Source: Terriglobia bacterium (GTDB taxonomy: Bacteria > Acidobacteriota > Terriglobia > Versatilivoradales > Versatilivoraceae). Taken from it: 64,000 bases of DNA. Position 1 is the first letter of the stretch. Every line of letters starts with the position of its first letter. Shown piece by piece: positions 27,555 through 37,076 of the stretch. A program made the position numbers and the translations under genes. Under the pieces are notes generated by a model, which made no database searches, was not told where the DNA came from, and saw only the letters and a list, made by a program, of their open reading frames with translations. The stretch spans positions 244,924 to 308,923 of the forward strand of contig JAKUNG010000001.1 of the NCBI GenBank assembly GCA_022452285.1. The letters run 5' to 3'.

Positions 27555-28295
27555 TTAAAATTCTTCTCGAAAAAAAACCTGCGAGAGCAATTTTTTGTTA
27601 ACTGAATTAATAAATTTTTCACTCAAATTCTTAAAGGAAAACTGATTTTCAAAGTCAGGAATAGAACCTAAATATGGAACTTTTGTAAGTGCCGTAATAA
27701 TTCTAGCATTAGTTTGTTCAGGTAAATTAGGGGATTTAGGATACCGATTCAAGAAAAACCCCAGACATTCAAGTCCCCTACTTCTTAGACATTCATAAGT
27801 CATAGTAGTATGGTTAATTGCCCCCAATCCAGCTTTCGAAACAATTACTGTCGGAAGTTGCAGAGCCTTTATGACATCAACAACGAGCAGATTTTTAAAA
27901 ATCGGTGTAAGAATACCACCAGCCCCTTCCACTACAATTATGTCGTGATGGCCGGAGATTTTTTGAAAGCAATCCAAAATTTTCTCCATTTTTATTTGTA
28001 CGTTCTCCATTTCAGCAGCAAGTGAAGGGGCGACAGCAGCCCTAAAACAGTAGGGATTGATCCATGATATGGGGTCAGTTGACAAGGAAGCTTCTACTAA
28101 TCTAGTAACATCCGTAGAAATCAACTGGCCCGAATTGCCTCTTACTGCTCCACTTGCAACAGGTTTCATAACACCAACATTAAAACCTAATCGACTCAAA
28201 AAACTAACTAAGCCTACTGCTACTGCCGTCTTCCCTACATCTGTATCTGTTGCAGTAACAAAAATACCTCGATATTTTAAATTTCCATTTTTCAT
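27555..28295 (-). CDS. bioD: Dethiobiotin synthetase
   Basis: The 246-residue ATP-dependent enzyme closes the ureido ring of dethiobiotin from 7,8-diaminononanoate and CO2. The P-loop is TATDTDVGKTAVA (14-26, with Lys22 and Thr23), the carboxylation-site region is PVASGAVR (about 41-48), and VVEGAGGILTP (about 120-130) is the conserved second motif. It follows bioF by 55 bases on the same strand. bioA and bioB are not in the window, so the biotin pathway is split in this genome. Confidence 0.95.
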   Translation of the reverse strand: MKNGNLKYRGIFVTATDTDVGKTAVAVGLVSFLSRLGFNVGVMKPVASGAVRGNSGQLISTDVTRLVEASLSTDPISWINPYCFRAAVAPSLAAEMENVQIKMEKILDCFQKISGHHDIIVVEGAGGILTPIFKNLLVVDVIKALQLPTVIVSKAGLGAINHTTMTYECLRSRGLECLGFFLNRYPKSPNLPEQTNARIITALTKVPYLGSIPDFENQFSFKNLSEKFINSVNKKLLSQVFFREEF

Positions 28296-28350
28296 AGTAA
28301 AAACTAAAATTAGCCTCAGTTAATTTTGATCATGATGCGAGATCTCTTTA

Positions 28351-29547
28351 TTAATGTATCAATTTCTTCTGCAGTTTATTCAAAACACTAACTAATTCTT
28401 CTATCTGGGAACTAGTATGATCCGCAGTCACAGTAATTCTTAACCGACTTGTTCCTATTGGGACAGCGGGGGGTCGAATAGCCACTACAAAAAAACCATT
28501 ACCAATTAGTTCTTCACTCATTTTTAATGCCCGAGATTCATCTTCAAAAAAAACTGGGAAGATAGGTGTTTGTCCCAATCCCGAGAGCATCCCATATCGT
28601 TTAAGTTCTGCACTCAAATGGTGGACATTATCCCAAAGCTTCTTTCTTAAACTATCATCATGTTTGATTAAATTAAGACTTTCTAGTGCAGCTCCAACAG
28701 CGCTGGGCGGTAGAGCAGTTGAAAAAATGAAAGGTCGACATTTGTTAATGAGATAATCACGAATTTCTTTACTAGAAGCCACAAAACCGCCAAAAGACCC
28801 CAAGGATTTACTCAATGTTCCCATTAAGAGAGATACTTTTTGGGGTAAGATGCTCTGGCCAAGATCCTTATAATGCTCCACTAGACCGCCTCCATGGGAT
28901 CCTAGAACTCCAGTTGCATGAGCTTCATCAAGCATTAACCAGCATTCATATTTTTCACAGAGAATCATTAGATCTGGCAGATTTGCAATGTCACCATCCA
29001 TACTGAAAACTGAGTCGGAAACAATTAACCTTCGACCAGAGGATTTAAAATCTTTGAGAAGAGTCTCAAGATGATCTAGGTTTTTATGTTTAAAAACTAT
29101 AGTTCTTGCTTGGCTTAACCGACAAGCGTCGATTATAGAAGCATGGTTAAGTTCATCACTAAAAATAAAGTCTCCTTTCCCTAACAAACTGGAAAGCAAA
29201 CCAATATTAGCCATAAACCCTGAAGAAAAAATTAAACTTGCATCTTTTTCTTTTATTGAAGCTAGAGCTTCCTCTAGTTTTTCATGTAACCCTAAGTTTC
29301 CGCTTATAAGTCGAGAGCTTGCGACAGAAACACCTGAGTCTTGTATAGCTTGTTGTGCTGCACTTTTAACAGACTCATGCTGAGAAAGTCCAAGATAATC
29401 GTTGCTGGAGAAGTTAACAATCTTTTTACCCTCAAATTGCAGTTGATGTGGTCCACAAATTGAAACCTGTCTAAGAAAACGATGCTGATCAACCAGCTTC
29501 AACTGATTTAATTCCTTCAGGATTGCTTCTATTTGGTTAATCTTCAT
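28351..29547 (-). CDS. bioF: 8-amino-7-oxononanoate synthase
   Basis: The 398-residue alpha-oxoamine synthase condenses pimeloyl thioester with alanine, the first ring-specific step of biotin synthesis. The PLP lysine is Lys247 (GTLSKSLGSFGG), with DEAHATGVLG (207-216) and SNDYLGLS (48-55) as family marks. A close relative, glycine C-acetyltransferase (Kbl), is the alternative, but bioD directly follows. Its ATG overlaps the stop of the M16 peptidase gene in TGATG, indicating translational coupling. Confidence 0.93.
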   Translation of the reverse strand: MKINQIEAILKELNQLKLVDQHRFLRQVSICGPHQLQFEGKKIVNFSSNDYLGLSQHESVKSAAQQAIQDSGVSVASSRLISGNLGLHEKLEEALASIKEKDASLIFSSGFMANIGLLSSLLGKGDFIFSDELNHASIIDACRLSQARTIVFKHKNLDHLETLLKDFKSSGRRLIVSDSVFSMDGDIANLPDLMILCEKYECWLMLDEAHATGVLGSHGGGLVEHYKDLGQSILPQKVSLLMGTLSKSLGSFGGFVASSKEIRDYLINKCRPFIFSTALPPSAVGAALESLNLIKHDDSLRKKLWDNVHHLSAELKRYGMLSGLGQTPIFPVFFEDESRALKMSEELIGNGFFVVAIRPPAVPIGTSRLRITVTADHTSSQIEELVSVLNKLQKKLIH

Positions 29548-32504
29548 CAGTTCACCTTAAGATCAGTATTACTTGATGAACAAGAAGACCCTACTCTGAC
29601 TAAACTAGCCTGATCGAAAAAAAGGCGGGTACGTGCGATATCGATTAGCTGTTCTAGGGTAATACTTCTAATAAGCTGAATTAATTTCTCTAAACCATTC
29701 TTCTGTAACCCCATCCATTCAGCATTAATCATGGAATCATTAAGTCCAGCATTTGAACTCAGTTTAATTAACAATGAGTTGAGAAGAACCTTTTTTGAAA
29801 ATTCCAGTTCTTTTGGAGTAAACCCTTGGTCTTTTATAATCTCAATTCTTTCTTTTATAAATTTCAATGAGGACTCTTCTTGATCAGGGGAAATACCAAT
29901 CTCGATCACAAATAGTCCATTTTTCAAAACAGTCTCTAGTGATAGAAAGTTTCTAGAAACAAATTCATTTTGACCCCGAATTCGACCTCCCTCTCTACCT
30001 TCAAGATTGAGGATTTGAGAAAGGAGTATCAGGGGAAGGTAGTCAGGCTCATTCCTTAAAACTCCAGGAAGACCGTATACAAGTTTACATAAGGATTTGT
30101 TTTCAGCTGGAATAAATTGAGGAGTATGTTTAAGGCTCGTTGCTACTGAGTTAATTACCACAGGATCAACTAATCCATTATTTTCCCAATCACCAAAATA
30201 CCTGTGAGTTAGTGCGATTATCTTATCGACCTGGTAACCGGAAGAAATGGCAAGAATTAACTGATCTGGCCGATAGAACTTTCGATAAAAATGATCAACA
30301 TCTGATTTTAAAAGAATTCCAACACTTTCAGTATTTCCTTTAATAGATTGCCTAAATGCATGTCCTCTTGGAAAAATGTTCTGCCGTAGCAATAGTTCTA
30401 CGATCTGCTCATCATTCAGATTTTCTTGAACCAATTCATTAAGAACTATTTTTTTTTCTTTATTAAATTCTTTCATCGAAAAATTAGCATTGCGAACCAT
30501 CAAGGCTATTAACTCTATAGCTTTTGGGAGATTTTCCTTAAGCCCTTGAAGCTCAAAAGTTGTCGAAAAATAATTGGTTTTTGTTCGTAGCAATAAGCCT
30601 AATGATTCCATCTCATGAACTGGAAAAAAGGATTTTTTTGAACCACTTGGAACCATTCGTCCAGTCAAATTAGCTAAACCCGGTTGGTCATCTAGATCCC
30701 GAAAAGCTCCACCCTTAACAACCAACTTTAAACTAAAAGAGTTATGTGCTGGATTATGGGCGGTCAAAACAACAACACCATTTGGAAAAACTTGACGTTT
30801 AGAATTCCAAGAAGAACCTATAGATTGTGTGGGATCAATTATTTTATCACCACTGATCTCAGGCACAGGGTGGCTATCTGTTAAACTATTGTGGACTCCT
30901 TCACCTGCAAAAGACCACCTAGCAACTTGAGGGTGATGTTTCAATCTCTTTTTGTCCACACTTTCGAAAACGTTTGAAAACACTAGTTCATCTGCAGAAC
31001 TCAACTTTTTCAAATCAAATTTGCCACTCTGTGCTGAAAGATCCTCTACTGCAACATTATTCTTTGAAAACTCTGGTACAAACCAACCAATGGTGCGAGA
31101 TTTTTTTTTGAAAACCTTTCTCGCAACACGTTGAACATCTAACTTAGATACTCTCTGAATTTTTTCAGCAAAATTTTCTAATATAGTAAAGCTAGCAATA
31201 GATTCGAAATAACCAAGTTGATGGGCAATCTTATAAACACTACTTTGGTCTAAATAAAAACGTGTCCACAACTGATTCTTAGCACGATATAAGTCATCAT
31301 CAGACACCTGTGTGTCCTTGATATTTTCTAATTCAAAGTCCACTGTGTCTTCACTTAACCTTAAGTGAGAGGAATCAGGAAGGGTCAATGACAATTTATA
31401 GAGATATGGATCTCGAGTAGGCACAAGACTAGAATTTACATGAGTAACTAATTGGGTATCTATTAACGATTGATATAGACGGGAGGTTCTGAGAGCACTA
31501 TCATTCCATGGGCCAGACCATACATTTAACCCTTTCGCACCACAAAGCAACGCATCAATAACCAACAAAACATAGAAATCATCATTTAAAATGTCAGGAC
31601 TATGATAGGCGAGTTGAATGTATGAAACTTTTCCTGGTCGAGTAATCCTAAGTCTTTTTTCTCCCTCTTGCTCTGGCTCGAAAACAGGTGTTAAAGAAGG
31701 TAACAATTTCCTAGATATTGGACCAAAAAACTGATTAATCAAGGACAAAACATTTTCAGTTTGAAAATCACCAACTATTACAAGAATCGCATTGTTTGGA
31801 GAATAGTAATCAGAATAATGTTTAGAAATCTCAATGGCATCTAACTGCTGAACATCTTGTGGCCAACCCAAAATAGGCCAACGGTATGGATGCAATTTAA
31901 ACGCAGCTGCAACAATATTCTGGTCTAAAGCAAGTTTGGGATTTCGGTCACTTGCCCTCAGTTCAGACATTATAAGGCGACGTTCATTATTAACCTGTAA
32001 CTGGTTGAACTCTCCAAGTTGCATTCGGTGAGCTTCCAACCTAAGGGCACTCTCTAACTTACTGCTTATGACTGTTGAAAAATAGCCTGTCTGATCAAGA
32101 AAAGTGTAGCCATTTGGATATGCAGCAGTGTAGTCAGAATTCCCTTGTTTATTTTTCCGCAATAATTGTTCAGAACCTTTGAAAGTCATGTGTTCTACAA
32201 AATGAGATATACCTGTAGATCTTCTACCTGCCATTTGAGATCCAATGCGGTACCAACACCCTACAGTTACTAAAGGTACCGAATGGTCTTCCTTTAATAT
32301 AATCTTTAAACCATTCTCTAAATAGGTTTCTACAACATCTAGTTTCATGTCCTTAAACTGCTTATTTATAGTTGAAGAAGCCACCCGCACCTGATTAGCT
32401 AAAAGACTAGAATCCATGGATAAACAAACCACTCCCAGCACTGATAGAATTGTTGTCCAAAAATATAGAAAAATTATTTTCTTGAAGTTTTTAGTTAAGG
32501 GCAT
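29547..32504 (-). CDS. Exported M16-family zinc peptidase, double-domain
   Basis: The 985-residue protein begins with a signal-like hydrophobic segment (about residues 8-28). The N-terminal M16 half has the inverted zinc motif HFVEH (His101, Glu104, His105), with the third ligand Glu181 in MSELRAS 76 residues later, the family spacing. A second M16 repeat (from about 560) lacks HxxEH and is the usual non-catalytic clam-shell half. It probably degrades peptides in the periplasm. It lies between mltG and bioF on the same strand and shares TGATG with bioF. Confidence 0.92.
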   Translation of the reverse strand: MPLTKNFKKIIFLYFWTTILSVLGVVCLSMDSSLLANQVRVASSTINKQFKDMKLDVVETYLENGLKIILKEDHSVPLVTVGCWYRIGSQMAGRRSTGISHFVEHMTFKGSEQLLRKNKQGNSDYTAAYPNGYTFLDQTGYFSTVISSKLESALRLEAHRMQLGEFNQLQVNNERRLIMSELRASDRNPKLALDQNIVAAAFKLHPYRWPILGWPQDVQQLDAIEISKHYSDYYSPNNAILVIVGDFQTENVLSLINQFFGPISRKLLPSLTPVFEPEQEGEKRLRITRPGKVSYIQLAYHSPDILNDDFYVLLVIDALLCGAKGLNVWSGPWNDSALRTSRLYQSLIDTQLVTHVNSSLVPTRDPYLYKLSLTLPDSSHLRLSEDTVDFELENIKDTQVSDDDLYRAKNQLWTRFYLDQSSVYKIAHQLGYFESIASFTILENFAEKIQRVSKLDVQRVARKVFKKKSRTIGWFVPEFSKNNVAVEDLSAQSGKFDLKKLSSADELVFSNVFESVDKKRLKHHPQVARWSFAGEGVHNSLTDSHPVPEISGDKIIDPTQSIGSSWNSKRQVFPNGVVVLTAHNPAHNSFSLKLVVKGGAFRDLDDQPGLANLTGRMVPSGSKKSFFPVHEMESLGLLLRTKTNYFSTTFELQGLKENLPKAIELIALMVRNANFSMKEFNKEKKIVLNELVQENLNDEQIVELLLRQNIFPRGHAFRQSIKGNTESVGILLKSDVDHFYRKFYRPDQLILAISSGYQVDKIIALTHRYFGDWENNGLVDPVVINSVATSLKHTPQFIPAENKSLCKLVYGLPGVLRNEPDYLPLILLSQILNLEGREGGRIRGQNEFVSRNFLSLETVLKNGLFVIEIGISPDQEESSLKFIKERIEIIKDQGFTPKELEFSKKVLLNSLLIKLSSNAGLNDSMINAEWMGLQKNGLEKLIQLIRSITLEQLIDIARTRLFFDQASLVRVGSSCSSSNTDLKVN

Positions 32505-32564
32505 TTACTTTTCTGAAAAAAACTATAAGAAATCAGAGAATCTAACTATTTTGATTTGTACGGA

Positions 32565-33572
32565 TTATTTTTTCTTTAGCCGGCCACGACGATATGATCT
32601 AACTGCTTTTTGATGTTCACGAAAAGTCCGGGAAAAAATGTGACCTCCTTGGTTGTTACTAACAAAATAGAAATAATCAACATCAGCAGGGTTTAAGGCA
32701 GCTTTTAAAGACTCAAGACCAGGACTAGCAATAGGTCCCGGGGGAAGTCCCATTGTACTATAGGTATTGTAAGGAGATTCGAAGTCTAAGTCAGACTGAA
32801 AAATTCTTCCTCGGAACATACCTCTTTGTTTAGCTGCATAAATCACCGTAGGATCTGATTGTAATCGTATACCTTTATTCAAACGATTATGGAACACTGC
32901 AGATACTATTGGCCGTTCAAAATTTAAGGAAGCCTCTGTTTCAATTAGTGAGGCTAAAGTCACAATCTGCATTAAATTTAAAGAAGACTGAGGGATTTGA
33001 TCCGACAGGTGGGTTGAGAATACTTGGCGAAAACGTTTTATCATTTTAATAACTAGAGCCTCAGCAGAAGTATTTCTGGTCCACCGATAGGTATCAGGAA
33101 ACAAGAATCCTTCTAAATTCTTTGCATTAGGTGCCAAGTCAGCTATTAAACCTGTATTGTTAAGGATCCCACAGATATTTTTAGTTTTAGAGAGCCCAGC
33201 CTTTTCTAATAGATCTGGAATTTCAAATAAAGACAAGCCTTCAGGAATAGTTAGTTCCTGATAGTTAACCCTTCCTTCAATAAGATGATCAGCTACTTCA
33301 TATATAGTAAGAGGATTTTTAAACAAATACTCCCCAGCTTGCAGCGTTCTAGACCACCTCATGGTTTTATGATAAAACAAGAAATAGAATCGGTGACTAA
33401 CTACACCAGCTTTTTCCAGTTGATCAGCAATTTCAAGACTAGAGGTTCCAGGATTAATTAATACAATCTTCTCCATCTCTGAATAGTTTTTATATGGATT
33501 TGTCCAGGCAGAGACAATAAATCCAATTGAGCCAATGGCAAATAAAAAAACAAAACCAATCCACGGTTTCAT
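32565..33572 (-). CDS. mltG: Endolytic peptidoglycan transglycosylase MltG
   Basis: The 335-residue inner-membrane enzyme cuts nascent glycan strands and so ends their polymerisation. It has an N-terminal membrane anchor (about 5-23), a LysM-like region (LTIPEGLSLFEIPDLLEKAG at about 107-126) and the YceG domain with catalytic Glu211 (TLASLIETEA), LEGFLFPDTY (about 153-162) and LQSDPTVIYA (about 236-245). The C-terminal STMGLPPGPIASPG block is typical. It is 29 bases downstream of ruvX, a neighbour pairing common in bacteria. Confidence 0.96.
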   Translation of the reverse strand: MKPWIGFVFLFAIGSIGFIVSAWTNPYKNYSEMEKIVLINPGTSSLEIADQLEKAGVVSHRFYFLFYHKTMRWSRTLQAGEYLFKNPLTIYEVADHLIEGRVNYQELTIPEGLSLFEIPDLLEKAGLSKTKNICGILNNTGLIADLAPNAKNLEGFLFPDTYRWTRNTSAEALVIKMIKRFRQVFSTHLSDQIPQSSLNLMQIVTLASLIETEASLNFERPIVSAVFHNRLNKGIRLQSDPTVIYAAKQRGMFRGRIFQSDLDFESPYNTYSTMGLPPGPIASPGLESLKAALNPADVDYFYFVSNNQGGHIFSRTFREHQKAVRSYRRGRLKKK

Positions 33573-33601
33573 GATTGAGTTTTCTCTTTAAAACTAGTTG
33601 A

Positions 33602-34030
33602 TTAGCTATTTAAATCGTTATTGTTTTGGGAATCGAGATAACTTTGCAACATTATGCTTGCAGACATTTGATCGATAACTTTCTTCCGTTTAGCTCTACT
33701 TACTCCTCCCTCGATAAGAATTCTTTCAGCTGAAAGCGAAGTAAATCTTTCATCCCACAGAATAACTGTCAGCGGAGTCACGTCTCTAAGCCGGGAAGCA
33801 AAATCTGAGATTTTTTGGGCCTGCTTCCCAGGCAATCCATCTAGATTTAGTGGGTATCCAATTACAAACTGATTCACCTCGTATTCATTTGATGAATCAA
33901 TTAAATACTGTAGATCTTTTCCCCAACCTTTCCGTGTAAGCATCGACAACCCCTGTGCAATAAGACCGGTTTCATCACTGAGTGCTATGCCAATTCTAAC
34001 CTCTCCAATGTCTAAGCCCATACTCCTCAA
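33602..34030 (-). CDS. ruvX: Putative Holliday-junction resolvase / pre-rRNA nuclease RuvX (YqgF)
   Basis: The 142-residue RNase H-fold protein has GLDIGEVRIGIALSD (5-19) with the catalytic Asp, the second acidic site in VILWDERFTSLSAE (about 89-102) and the third Asp in KKVIDQMSASIMLQ (about 117-130). Family members process 16S rRNA ends or resolve recombination intermediates. I use the TTG start because AAAGGAGGT sits 4 bases before it; the ATG three codons in has no properly spaced site. First gene of the long minus-strand run. Confidence 0.94.
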   Translation of the reverse strand: MRSMGLDIGEVRIGIALSDETGLIAQGLSMLTRKGWGKDLQYLIDSSNEYEVNQFVIGYPLNLDGLPGKQAQKISDFASRLRDVTPLTVILWDERFTSLSAERILIEGGVSRAKRKKVIDQMSASIMLQSYLDSQNNNDLNS

Positions 34031-34034
34031 TGAT

Positions 34035-34043
34035 ACCTCCTTT
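34035..34043 (-). promoter_or_regulatory. Perfect Shine-Dalgarno deciding the TTG start of ruvX
   Basis: AAAGGAGGT on the minus strand, fully complementary to the usual 16S 3' end, is placed 4 bases before the TTG at 34030 and 13 before the in-frame ATG at 34021. Confidence 0.7.
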
Positions 34044-34289
34044 CAAACACTATACTAAAGCATTTGGATTCCGAGTGAATTTTTGAGGTATTTATTATAA
34101 AAGTCATAATCAAGACTAGTGCCCTTCAAACAAAGCAAAAAACAGGGGCTTTTCTTCGTATGAAAAAATTTACTTCAGGTTTAATAACATCAGGCAAACA
34201 TTTATTTTTAGCTTCAATTCATTCAAAAAAGAACTTCATCAAAACAATTTAAGACACCTTAAATTCACAAACCTTTCAAAGATTAATTT

Positions 34290-35084
34290 CTATCTGCAAT
34301 CCTTTGAATTAATTTTTTGACATTTAATAATATAACCAATCCCTATATCTCGATTTAACGTTGGCCACTGAATTTTCAATAAAGGCAACCAAAGCCACTC
34401 TTTTAACAACCATTTTGAAAATCTAACAAAAATTCGGGTACCACTTTGATGAGTCTTCTCATAATTCATTAGGGTTTGAGAAGTAGTACCAACCCCTTGA
34501 GTAATTCCTTTGGAGAATATCTCCCCTTTCCTGTTAGGAAATAGTGCAGATGAAAGAGGATAGGTCCAATTTAAAACAGGAAACCCATAACACCAACAAC
34601 TTTTAACTTTGAATCCAGATAATTCAATTTTCCTAATTATTTCAACCTTCTCATATCTTCTTGCATGACCAGCTGCGGTGTCATTAGAAGTCCAACGATG
34701 AACATGGGCCGGAACTGAAATTAATAGTAGCCCGTTGGGGTTTAATAATTTCCAAAACCGCTCCAAACACTGTAGGTCTTCTTTATAATGCTCTAGAACC
34801 TCAAAGGCTAGGATTAAATCAAACAGACCATTCAAGTCAAAGAAATCCGTAGCTTTGAACTCAACTGCATCTGAATCAGTTTTTTGGCATTGATGTCTCT
34901 CAACTAAAATTCTGTTGAAATCAACGCAAAGTCCTGTAAATCCTCTAATCAAAAGTTCTCTATATAGATTACCACTTCCAATTCCAACTTCTAAAAATTT
35001 TCCCTTTGGAATTTCTTTGATTAAATGGCGAACTAACCACCGTCGATAAAGGTATGCAAGAGTAGGGTTGAATTGATTGCTCAA
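34290..35084 (-). CDS. Class I SAM-dependent methyltransferase (glycan cluster)
   Basis: A 264-residue Rossmann methyltransferase with SAM loop LEVGIGSGNLYRELL (about 31-45), acidic motif II VDFN (about 54-57), motif IV DLILAFEVLEHYKED (about 85-99) and post-motif VPAHVHRWTSNDTAAGH (about 128-144). The HxxWTxxDxxxGHxRR block is typical of a methyltransferase subgroup found in polysaccharide and glycolipid loci. It is five bases downstream of another methyltransferase and forms a run with two glycosyltransferases. The acceptor is unknown. Confidence 0.85.
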   Translation of the reverse strand: MSNQFNPTLAYLYRRWLVRHLIKEIPKGKFLEVGIGSGNLYRELLIRGFTGLCVDFNRILVERHQCQKTDSDAVEFKATDFFDLNGLFDLILAFEVLEHYKEDLQCLERFWKLLNPNGLLLISVPAHVHRWTSNDTAAGHARRYEKVEIIRKIELSGFKVKSCWCYGFPVLNWTYPLSSALFPNRKGEIFSKGITQGVGTTSQTLMNYEKTHQSGTRIFVRFSKWLLKEWLWLPLLKIQWPTLNRDIGIGYIIKCQKINSKDCR

Positions 35085-35089
35085 ATATT

Positions 35090-35857
35090 CTAAGACTCCT
35101 TTTTAGAAACTAAACTAGGTCCTCCAGCCCTATTCCTCTTTAGAATTAGGACGTAGACTGGGAATAATGGCATCAATAACTTTAATAATGAGAAAGGAAT
35201 TAGCCGAAGAAACCAAGTTAATTTTTGCAAATCAGGATCAGAATCAAAAAAGAATTCTGGCTCGGACAAAATCAGATTGGTCTGATCTGAAACTTGGAAA
35301 TGCTGAGTTAATCTTCTTAACTGCTTTTGAGTAGGCAAATAGTCAAGATAACAAGAACCATGGCCAGTCAGACGAACATAAAAATTAGCCAGATATCGTG
35401 GTAACCAAGAAAGGAAAGGCAAACGATAGTGGGGTTCTATAATACAGTAGCGATTAGGAGTTGCAAGGTAACAAATTCCTCCTGGTCTAAGTACACGAAG
35501 GGTCTCATTCAGTAATCTTTCCTGATCTGAGACGTGTTCTAAAACATGGTTCAATAACACTACATCAAACATAGAAGATTTGAGAGGTAGTTTGCAACCA
35601 TCTGCACGGACAAAATAAAATCCTGATTGACGCTCTACTATCTGGTCTCTATCAACTCCCACGGCCAACTTAAATCTTTTTCCTATAATTCGAGTTATAT
35701 GTCCCTGACTGCAGCCAATATCTAAAAGGGCTGTGGAATTAATCAAAGCTGAATTTCTTTTTAGGACTTTCAGAATCTTTTCTGCTTTAGCACCTCGAGA
35801 TGCCAAGTACTCATCCTTAAAGTCAAAACGATTAAGAAACGAATCCGTCCCACTCAT
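35090..35857 (-). CDS. Class I SAM-dependent methyltransferase (glycan cluster)
   Basis: The 255-residue UbiE-like methyltransferase has motif I LLDIGCSQGHITRII (about 44-58), the acidic VGVDRDQ (about 67-73), motif IV FDVVLLNHVLEHVSD (about 97-111) and LRVLRPGGICYLATPNR (about 120-136). A basic, hydrophobic C-terminal tail may touch the membrane. Its ATG overlaps the end of the GT4 gene by 4 bases. The sequence after motif IV (YRLPFLSWLPRYLA) recalls glycan-modifying methyltransferases. Confidence 0.85.
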   Translation of the reverse strand: MSGTDSFLNRFDFKDEYLASRGAKAEKILKVLKRNSALINSTALLDIGCSQGHITRIIGKRFKLAVGVDRDQIVERQSGFYFVRADGCKLPLKSSMFDVVLLNHVLEHVSDQERLLNETLRVLRPGGICYLATPNRYCIIEPHYRLPFLSWLPRYLANFYVRLTGHGSCYLDYLPTQKQLRRLTQHFQVSDQTNLILSEPEFFFDSDPDLQKLTWFLRLIPFSLLKLLMPLFPVYVLILKRNRAGGPSLVSKKES

Positions 35858-37017
35858 GTGAATTGCCTTTTAGTAAGAATAACTTGGCTAATTTCTTTGA
35901 TAGTTTCAACCATTCTCGACCAAGAATGATGTTTTTGTTTAGCTTCAATATACTTTGACATAACTGATTCTTGTCCAGTTGAAAAAAAATGGATCACTGA
36001 ATTAGCGATTTGAGAGGAACTTCCCGGTTCCACTATATAGCCAGTTCTTTCAGGTACAACTACTTCAGGAAGACCACCTACTTTACTTACAACTACGGGT
36101 CTTTGAAATCCATAGGCTAACTGAATGATTCCACTCTGGGAAGCACTGGTATAAGGAACAACCACCAGATCTGCTGCAGCAAAGTAACTGGAGACATCCT
36201 CGTTAGGAATGTAATGATCATGGAAAGATACCTTATCCTTAAGATTTAAAGTCTGAACAATTTTTTTGTACCTCTCAATACCACCCCAAGCCTCCCCAGC
36301 AATAACAAGATGAATAGGGAAGTGCTTGAGAATAAGAGGAATACTCTCAAGCAAAAAACGAAGACCCTTATACTCTCGGATAAAACCAAAGAAAAGTAAG
36401 ATTCTCGCTGATTTCAATTTTAACTTAATACGAGCACTTTCCTTTTCCACACTTGCTGAGGTTAAATGGTCATATATAGGATGAGGAGAAACCCTTATCT
36501 GGTCCTGTCGCGGATAACCAATCCAACTAAGAAGATTTGCCTTATCCCAATGAGACTGGGTTATAAAGAAATCTCCTAGAGATAGTACCTTTCTAGAAAG
36601 TTTGTTTTTTAACCATGTATTTTCATGCTCAAAAATATTGTGGCAAATAAATAAAGATTTTGTTTCAGTATAAATTTGTAAGGACTTCAAGAATATATAA
36701 TAGTAAGGTGCCCAATAAGCAACTGTCCAAGGAAGGATTACTAGATCAGCCTTATAATCCCAAATGGCCTTTGAAAGATTCCACCAAGCTATTGGATTAA
36801 TAGCATCAAAAACAACATCTGGTTCCTCAAAAGTAATCATGCTAGAGCTAGGATCCTTGTCACTACTACCAGGGTACAACCAAGAAGGGTATTGTCTTGA
36901 GAATGAAAGAAACTGGACGTCATCCTGTTGTTGACGCAAACTCTTAACTAAAAGTGAAGTATATTGCGAAATACCTCCCCGAAAAGGGTAGGTTGGCCCA
37001 ATAACGGAAATTTTCAT
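35854..37017 (-). CDS. GT4-family glycosyltransferase
   Basis: A 387-residue GT-B fold enzyme. The N-terminal acceptor half starts with PTYPFRGGISQYT (8-20), and the C-terminal nucleotide-sugar half has LLFFGFIREYKGLRFLLE (about 207-224), IPNEDVSSYFAAADLVVVPY (about 271-290) and a GIIQLAYGFQRPVVVSKVGGLPE block (about 298-320) that holds the EX7E-like region. It transfers an activated sugar in a surface-glycan or glycolipid pathway; the sugar is unknown. It is between a GT2 enzyme and two methyltransferases on the same strand. Confidence 0.87.
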   Translation of the reverse strand: MKISVIGPTYPFRGGISQYTSLLVKSLRQQQDDVQFLSFSRQYPSWLYPGSSDKDPSSSMITFEEPDVVFDAINPIAWWNLSKAIWDYKADLVILPWTVAYWAPYYYIFLKSLQIYTETKSLFICHNIFEHENTWLKNKLSRKVLSLGDFFITQSHWDKANLLSWIGYPRQDQIRVSPHPIYDHLTSASVEKESARIKLKLKSARILLFFGFIREYKGLRFLLESIPLILKHFPIHLVIAGEAWGGIERYKKIVQTLNLKDKVSFHDHYIPNEDVSSYFAAADLVVVPYTSASQSGIIQLAYGFQRPVVVSKVGGLPEVVVPERTGYIVEPGSSSQIANSVIHFFSTGQESVMSKYIEAKQKHHSWSRMVETIKEISQVILTKRQFT

Positions 37018-37076
37018 GATTGTTGATTCTCGAATAGTGAGGAATCTATATACGGTGTATCGTTAAACCTAGAACT